From Sphingomonas lacusdianchii (GTDB taxonomy: Bacteria > Pseudomonadota > Alphaproteobacteria > Sphingomonadales > Sphingomonadaceae), in NCBI RefSeq assembly GCF_022664395.1, contig NZ_JAKRET010000021.1:1-54318 (forward strand): a stretch of DNA of 54,318 nucleotides, written 5' to 3'. Under the pieces are notes generated by a model. It ran no database searches and was not told where the DNA came from. It worked only from the letters and a program-made list of their open reading frames with translations. The translations under genes and the position numbers were made by a program. Numbering within the stretch: the stretch's first letter is position 1; every line of letters begins with the position of its first letter. Shown piece by piece: positions 51,810 through 54,318 of this stretch.

Positions 51810-52220
51810 CTACTCTGCCGGAGGGCGCACGTTGGTGATGGTGATGCCTACATCAGCGCTCGCTAGTGGTCCGTCCGTCGTGAGCATCTCGGCCTGCAAG
51901 TCGATCGCCAAGGCAAGGCACGCCCGATCGCCGAGAGACAGACCGAGCGCCTTCGTTGCTGGCCGGAGGTCGCCTACTATGAGTGCCTGGGCAGGAGTGA
52001 GCGGCCGGACATCGAGGTGCAGCCCGCCAAGCGCCTCACGCACCTCGTCGAGCGGCAATCCCCGGTCCCGAAGCTTGGAAACGACCTCAGCGAGATTGGC
52101 CGTTCCGATGATGCTGCGGGTCAGGACGTCGACTACCCGATCCGCACCGGGTTCATCGTTCAGAAGGCAGAGCAGGGCGGAGGCGTCGAGTACGACTTTG
52201 CTACTCACGCTCCGCCTCAC
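51810..52220 (-). CDS. VapC-type PIN-domain toxin
   Basis: 136 residues. VVLDASALLCLLNDEPGA (first acidic residue), NLAEVVSKLRD, LSLGDRACLALA (second acid) and AEMLTTDGPLA (third acid) give the PIN RNase active-site set. It starts inside the antitoxin gene (20-base overlap), as is normal in vapBC pairs. VapC toxins cleave tRNA or rRNA when freed from VapB. Plasmid stabilisation is the usual role. Confidence 0.9.
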   Translation of the reverse strand: MRRSVSSKVVLDASALLCLLNDEPGADRVVDVLTRSIIGTANLAEVVSKLRDRGLPLDEVREALGGLHLDVRPLTPAQALIVGDLRPATKALGLSLGDRACLALAIDLQAEMLTTDGPLASADVGITITNVRPPAE

Positions 52221-52449
52221 GCCGACGCTCCGCGATCAGCTCGTCAGCCAAGCCGACACCTTCGGGCACATACTTGCGCAGGATCGCGCGAGCACGCTCA
52301 AGTGCCTTAGGTACGGAACGTACCCGCAACTCGCCATCGTCCACATCGACGAGAACGGTGTCACCCGTGGTGATCCCGAGCTCACGGCGCATTGCTGCCG
52401 GGATAACGAGCTTACCACCGTCCACGATCTTGACCCTCTGTGCTTCCAT
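52201..52449 (-). CDS. VapB-type AbrB/MazE antitoxin
   Basis: 82 residues from ATG 52449 (MEAQRVKIVDGGKLVIPAAMRRELGI); an earlier in-frame ATG at 52563 would add a Cys/Ala-rich leader not typical of antitoxins. The segment KIVDGGKLVIPAAMRRELGITTGDTVLVDVDDG is the swapped-hairpin AbrB DNA-binding domain. The C-terminal helix should bind VapC. It precedes and overlaps the toxin gene and probably represses the pair. Confidence 0.85.
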   Translation of the reverse strand: MEAQRVKIVDGGKLVIPAAMRRELGITTGDTVLVDVDDGELRVRSVPKALERARAILRKYVPEGVGLADELIAERRREAERE

Positions 52450-52680
52450 CTGCACCAAACCCGCTGTTCCGACCTGTCCAACGGCTTTATACCGGAGAAC
52501 AAAGTCGGACGCCAGTGCGCAGGTGAGGATCGATGCACGGCCGATCACCGAAATAGCGTTCATCGATGATGGAGCAGCTACTTAGACCCGGTCCGCTTGG
52601 CTACGCTACGTAGGATCGGTAGTTGCCGTTCTGAGCCGACTGGGGCATGACTGGCTCACAAGGGTATATGTAGATTGGCT

Positions 52681-53352
52681 ATGGTTGACGAAAGCACCCC
52701 ACCCGCGATCCGCGCCGCACGCGTGTATCTACGTGTCAGCACCGAAGAGCAGGATCTGACTCGGCAGGAGGCGATTGTCGCCAGCGCGCGTGCCGCAGGC
52801 TATTACGTCGCCGCAGTTTATCGCGAGAAGGCGTCGGGCGCTCGGCCGGATCGGCCCGAGCTGCTGCGAATGATTGCCGACCTGCAGCCGGGTGAGGTGG
52901 TGGTGGCAGAGAAGATCGACCGGATCAGCCGCCTGCCTTTACCGGACGCCGAGCTGCTGGTGGCGACGATCAGGTCAAAGGGCGCCCGGCTCGCAGTGCC
53001 GGGTATTGTGGACTTGACCGACTTGGTTGCGGACAGCGCTGGTGTCGCCAGGATCGTGCTGGAGGCGGTACAGGACATGCTGCTGCGCGTTGCCCTTCAG
53101 ACCGCACGCGACGATTACGAGACGCGGCGCGAGCGTCAGCGGGAGGGGATCGAGATTGCCAAAAGGGCGGGGCGATATACCGGGCGCAAGCCCGACCTGG
53201 CCCATCACCGTCGTATCATTGGCTTGCGAGAGGCAGGAATGAGCATCGCGAAGACGGCCGAACTGGCAGGTTGCAGCATTGCCCAGGTTAAGCGCGTAAC
53301 GGCATTGCATCGCGCCAGGGCCGCAGGCGTAACAACAGACGTGGCTAGCTGA
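52681..53352 (+). CDS. Serine recombinase (resolvase/invertase family)
   Basis: 223 residues from ATG 52681; an in-frame TTG at 52675 adds two residues. RVYLRVSTEEQDLTRQE gives the catalytic Ser at residue 20, GARPDRPELLRMI and VVVAEKIDRISR follow, and a C-terminal helix-turn-helix (AGMSIAKTAELAGCSIAQVKR) binds the crossover site. ARVYLR is a plasmid-type start. It may resolve multimers or be left from a transposon. The 117 bases upstream are short for a res site and I see no clear one. Confidence 0.88.
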   Translation: MVDESTPPAIRAARVYLRVSTEEQDLTRQEAIVASARAAGYYVAAVYREKASGARPDRPELLRMIADLQPGEVVVAEKIDRISRLPLPDAELLVATIRSKGARLAVPGIVDLTDLVADSAGVARIVLEAVQDMLLRVALQTARDDYETRRERQREGIEIAKRAGRYTGRKPDLAHHRRIIGLREAGMSIAKTAELAGCSIAQVKRVTALHRARAAGVTTDVAS

Positions 53353-53386
53353 GTCCTACCCCGCTACAGCGATTGAACGTCGTCAT

Positions 53387-53770
53387 TTAGGCTACCAAGG
53401 TCAGGGGTTGTCCGCGAGCCATCATGTTTGCCGCGCGATCAGTAGCCGATCGCGTCTCCCCCGCGAGCCTCTTGACCTCGCTCGCGACCACGGCGACCCC
53501 GCGCCCCGAGTCACCCGCGCGTGCCGCCTTGATGGTCGCATTCAGCGCGAGAAGGTTGGACTGCGTGGCGATCGCGCCGATGCTGGCGACGATACCGGAC
53601 AGTTCTTCCATCGTCGCCTTAAGCTGCGCGTTGCCGCGCTGCAGTTCGGCCTGAAAGCGCCAGCGGTCCTCCAGCCGTTCCTGCACCTCGCGCTCGAGCG
53701 CGACCTGGCGTGAGATGTCCGAGGCGATCTTGACCACCTTCCGGGGCCGACCCTCGGCATCGAGGCTTGA
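53387..53770 (-). pseudogene. Truncated methyl-accepting chemotaxis protein
   Basis: A fragment with the end of a PAC region (LDAEGRPRKVVKIASDIS) and part of the signalling hairpin (GAIATQSNLLALNATIKAARAGDSGRGVAVVASEVKRLA). It lacks the N-terminal sensor, and the signalling domain stops early in a run unlike the family (MMARGQPL). Both ends are cut, so it is a remnant. The 5' side joins directly to a resolvase fragment. Confidence 0.8.
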
Positions 53771-53874
53771 TGCTCCAGATCCACCCCGGCCTTTGCCAGC
53801 GCGTCGCAATGGAGGTCGATGACCTGGCTGCCATCTGCCTTCGACACCCGCGCATAACCGATCAGAGTCGTCAC
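53771..53874 (-). pseudogene. tnpR: N-terminal fragment of a Tn3-type resolvase (TnpR)
   Basis: From GTG 53874, MTTLIGYARVSKADGSQVIDL continues to AKAGVD, matching the first 32 residues of Tn3-family resolvases. It then breaks off between about 53765 and 53778 and runs into the chemotaxis fragment in another frame. A deletion or one-ended transposition event probably made this junction. Confidence 0.8.
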
Positions 53875-53954
53875 TTTAACGAGCGTATGTGTGACGGAGC
53901 GCCTGTCTAGCTCGATTGTAGATATCAGAGCTGTTTGACACCGTTCTGTCAGCG

Positions 53955-54175
53955 CTAATTGACGCCAATCACAAGCGTGCTGCGCGCCGCTTCCACCACG
54001 TCGTCGGTGATTACGTTCAGGCCGTTGATCCGCAGGATACGCTCGATCTGGACGAACAGGCGATGGAGCAGACGGAAATTACCGCCCGTGATCCGCACAA
54101 TGGTGGCGACCGCCTGAGCGTCAGTGAAATCCGCCTCGTCCATCGCCAACCCGAGGTCGCGCCAACGCCGGGTCC
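53955..54175 (-). pseudogene. C-terminal remnant of an AAA ATPase of transposition type (TniB-like)
   Basis: The end RWRDLGLAMDEADFTDAQAVA, then VRITGGNFRLLHRLFVQIERI and ITDDVVEAARSTLVIG, is the tail of transposon or IS-associated AAA ATPases. Upstream the frame hits a stop and no Walker motif is seen, so only the tail remains. Direction is opposite to the IS110-type gene to the right. Confidence 0.7.
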
Positions 54176-54276
54176 AGCACGAAGGTCAGTTTGAACTGAT
54201 GGGGTGGATGCCCCCTTCGAGCGGCGTCGTATGATGCCGGACCGGCACCGGGAGGTGCCAAGCGAAGGAGGAGCAG

Positions 54277-54318
54277 ATGACCGACGTCCACATCCTCGCC
54301 ATCGACCTGGCGAAGCGC
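54277..54318 (+). mobile_element. IS110-type transposase, 3' part beyond the window
   Basis: Only 14 codons are visible (MTDVHILAIDLAKR) before the right edge. The HILAIDLAK start is typical of IS110-family DEDD transposases. AAGGAGGAG lies 3 bases upstream as a strong ribosome-binding site. The left end of the element should be in the 120 bases before the start. An identification from 14 codons is tentative. Confidence 0.55.

Overview
The window looks like part of a conjugative plasmid (or an integrated conjugative element) of an alphaproteobacterium, most probably a sphingomonad. The basis is high GC, a complete F-type transfer gene set in the order familiar from sphingomonad plasmids, an imuA-imuB-dnaE2 mutasome behind an alphaproteobacterial GTTC-N7-GTTC SOS box, and many small proteins of alphaproteobacterial style. 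No replication or partition gene is visible, so plasmid versus ICE cannot be settled here.

Layout. 1-2200: a left-truncated DUF2493 gene, an array of covarying hairpin repeats, one unknown gene, two strong terminators and a small coiled-coil gene. 2201-2746: a non-coding stretch with inverted repeats and iterated 16-mers that reads as an oriT/operator region. 2747-13095 (+): one tightly packed unit with a ribbon-helix-helix protein, the coupling protein TraD, the MobF relaxase-helicase TraI, and then nine accessory genes. These include a TraD-like protein that has lost its P-loop, two proteins with an N-terminal DR-x-YMR motif, a DUF2726 protein, a secreted cysteine-ladder protein, a CsgG-like protein and a zinc-ribbon membrane protein. 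13110-20544 (-): an SOS-type operon imuA-imuB-dnaE2 followed by two small genes and an ATP-dependent DNA ligase. 20679-24205: small DNA-metabolism genes (HNH protein, HU, SRAP/YedK-like protein, nuclease-like fold, SGNH-like protein) and short hypotheticals.

24215-43755 (-): the F-type type IV secretion and pilus operon, transcribed traA-L-E-K-B-dsbC-V-C-x-trbI-S26 peptidase-W-x-U-trbC-N-x-F-H-G, with mostly 1-20 base overlaps. Its upstream region (43854-43965) holds five 17-bp palindromes at about 21-bp spacing, followed by a divergent gene for a candidate tandem ribbon-helix-helix protein and two further small regulators.

45370-51413 (-): a defence-like block with an HNH-RecQ fusion, a DUF4375-like protein, a small conserved protein and an MmeI-type (type IIL) restriction-methylation enzyme with an intact D-X9-EXK nuclease motif. 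51414-54318: a gene-poor stretch, a VapBC-type toxin-antitoxin pair, a serine recombinase, and mobile-element debris (a TnpR fragment joined to a chemotaxis-receptor fragment, an AAA-ATPase tail, and the start of an IS110-type transposase cut by the window edge).

Together: TraD, TraI and the oriT-like region process and deliver DNA. The F-type operon builds the channel and pilus. The mutasome, ligase and SRAP genes could repair or mutate DNA, and the restriction and toxin-antitoxin genes would stabilise the element. The best candidates for something undescribed are the P-loop-less TraD paralogue with its accessory cluster, the HNH-RecQ/DUF4375 pair, and the 21-bp palindrome array.
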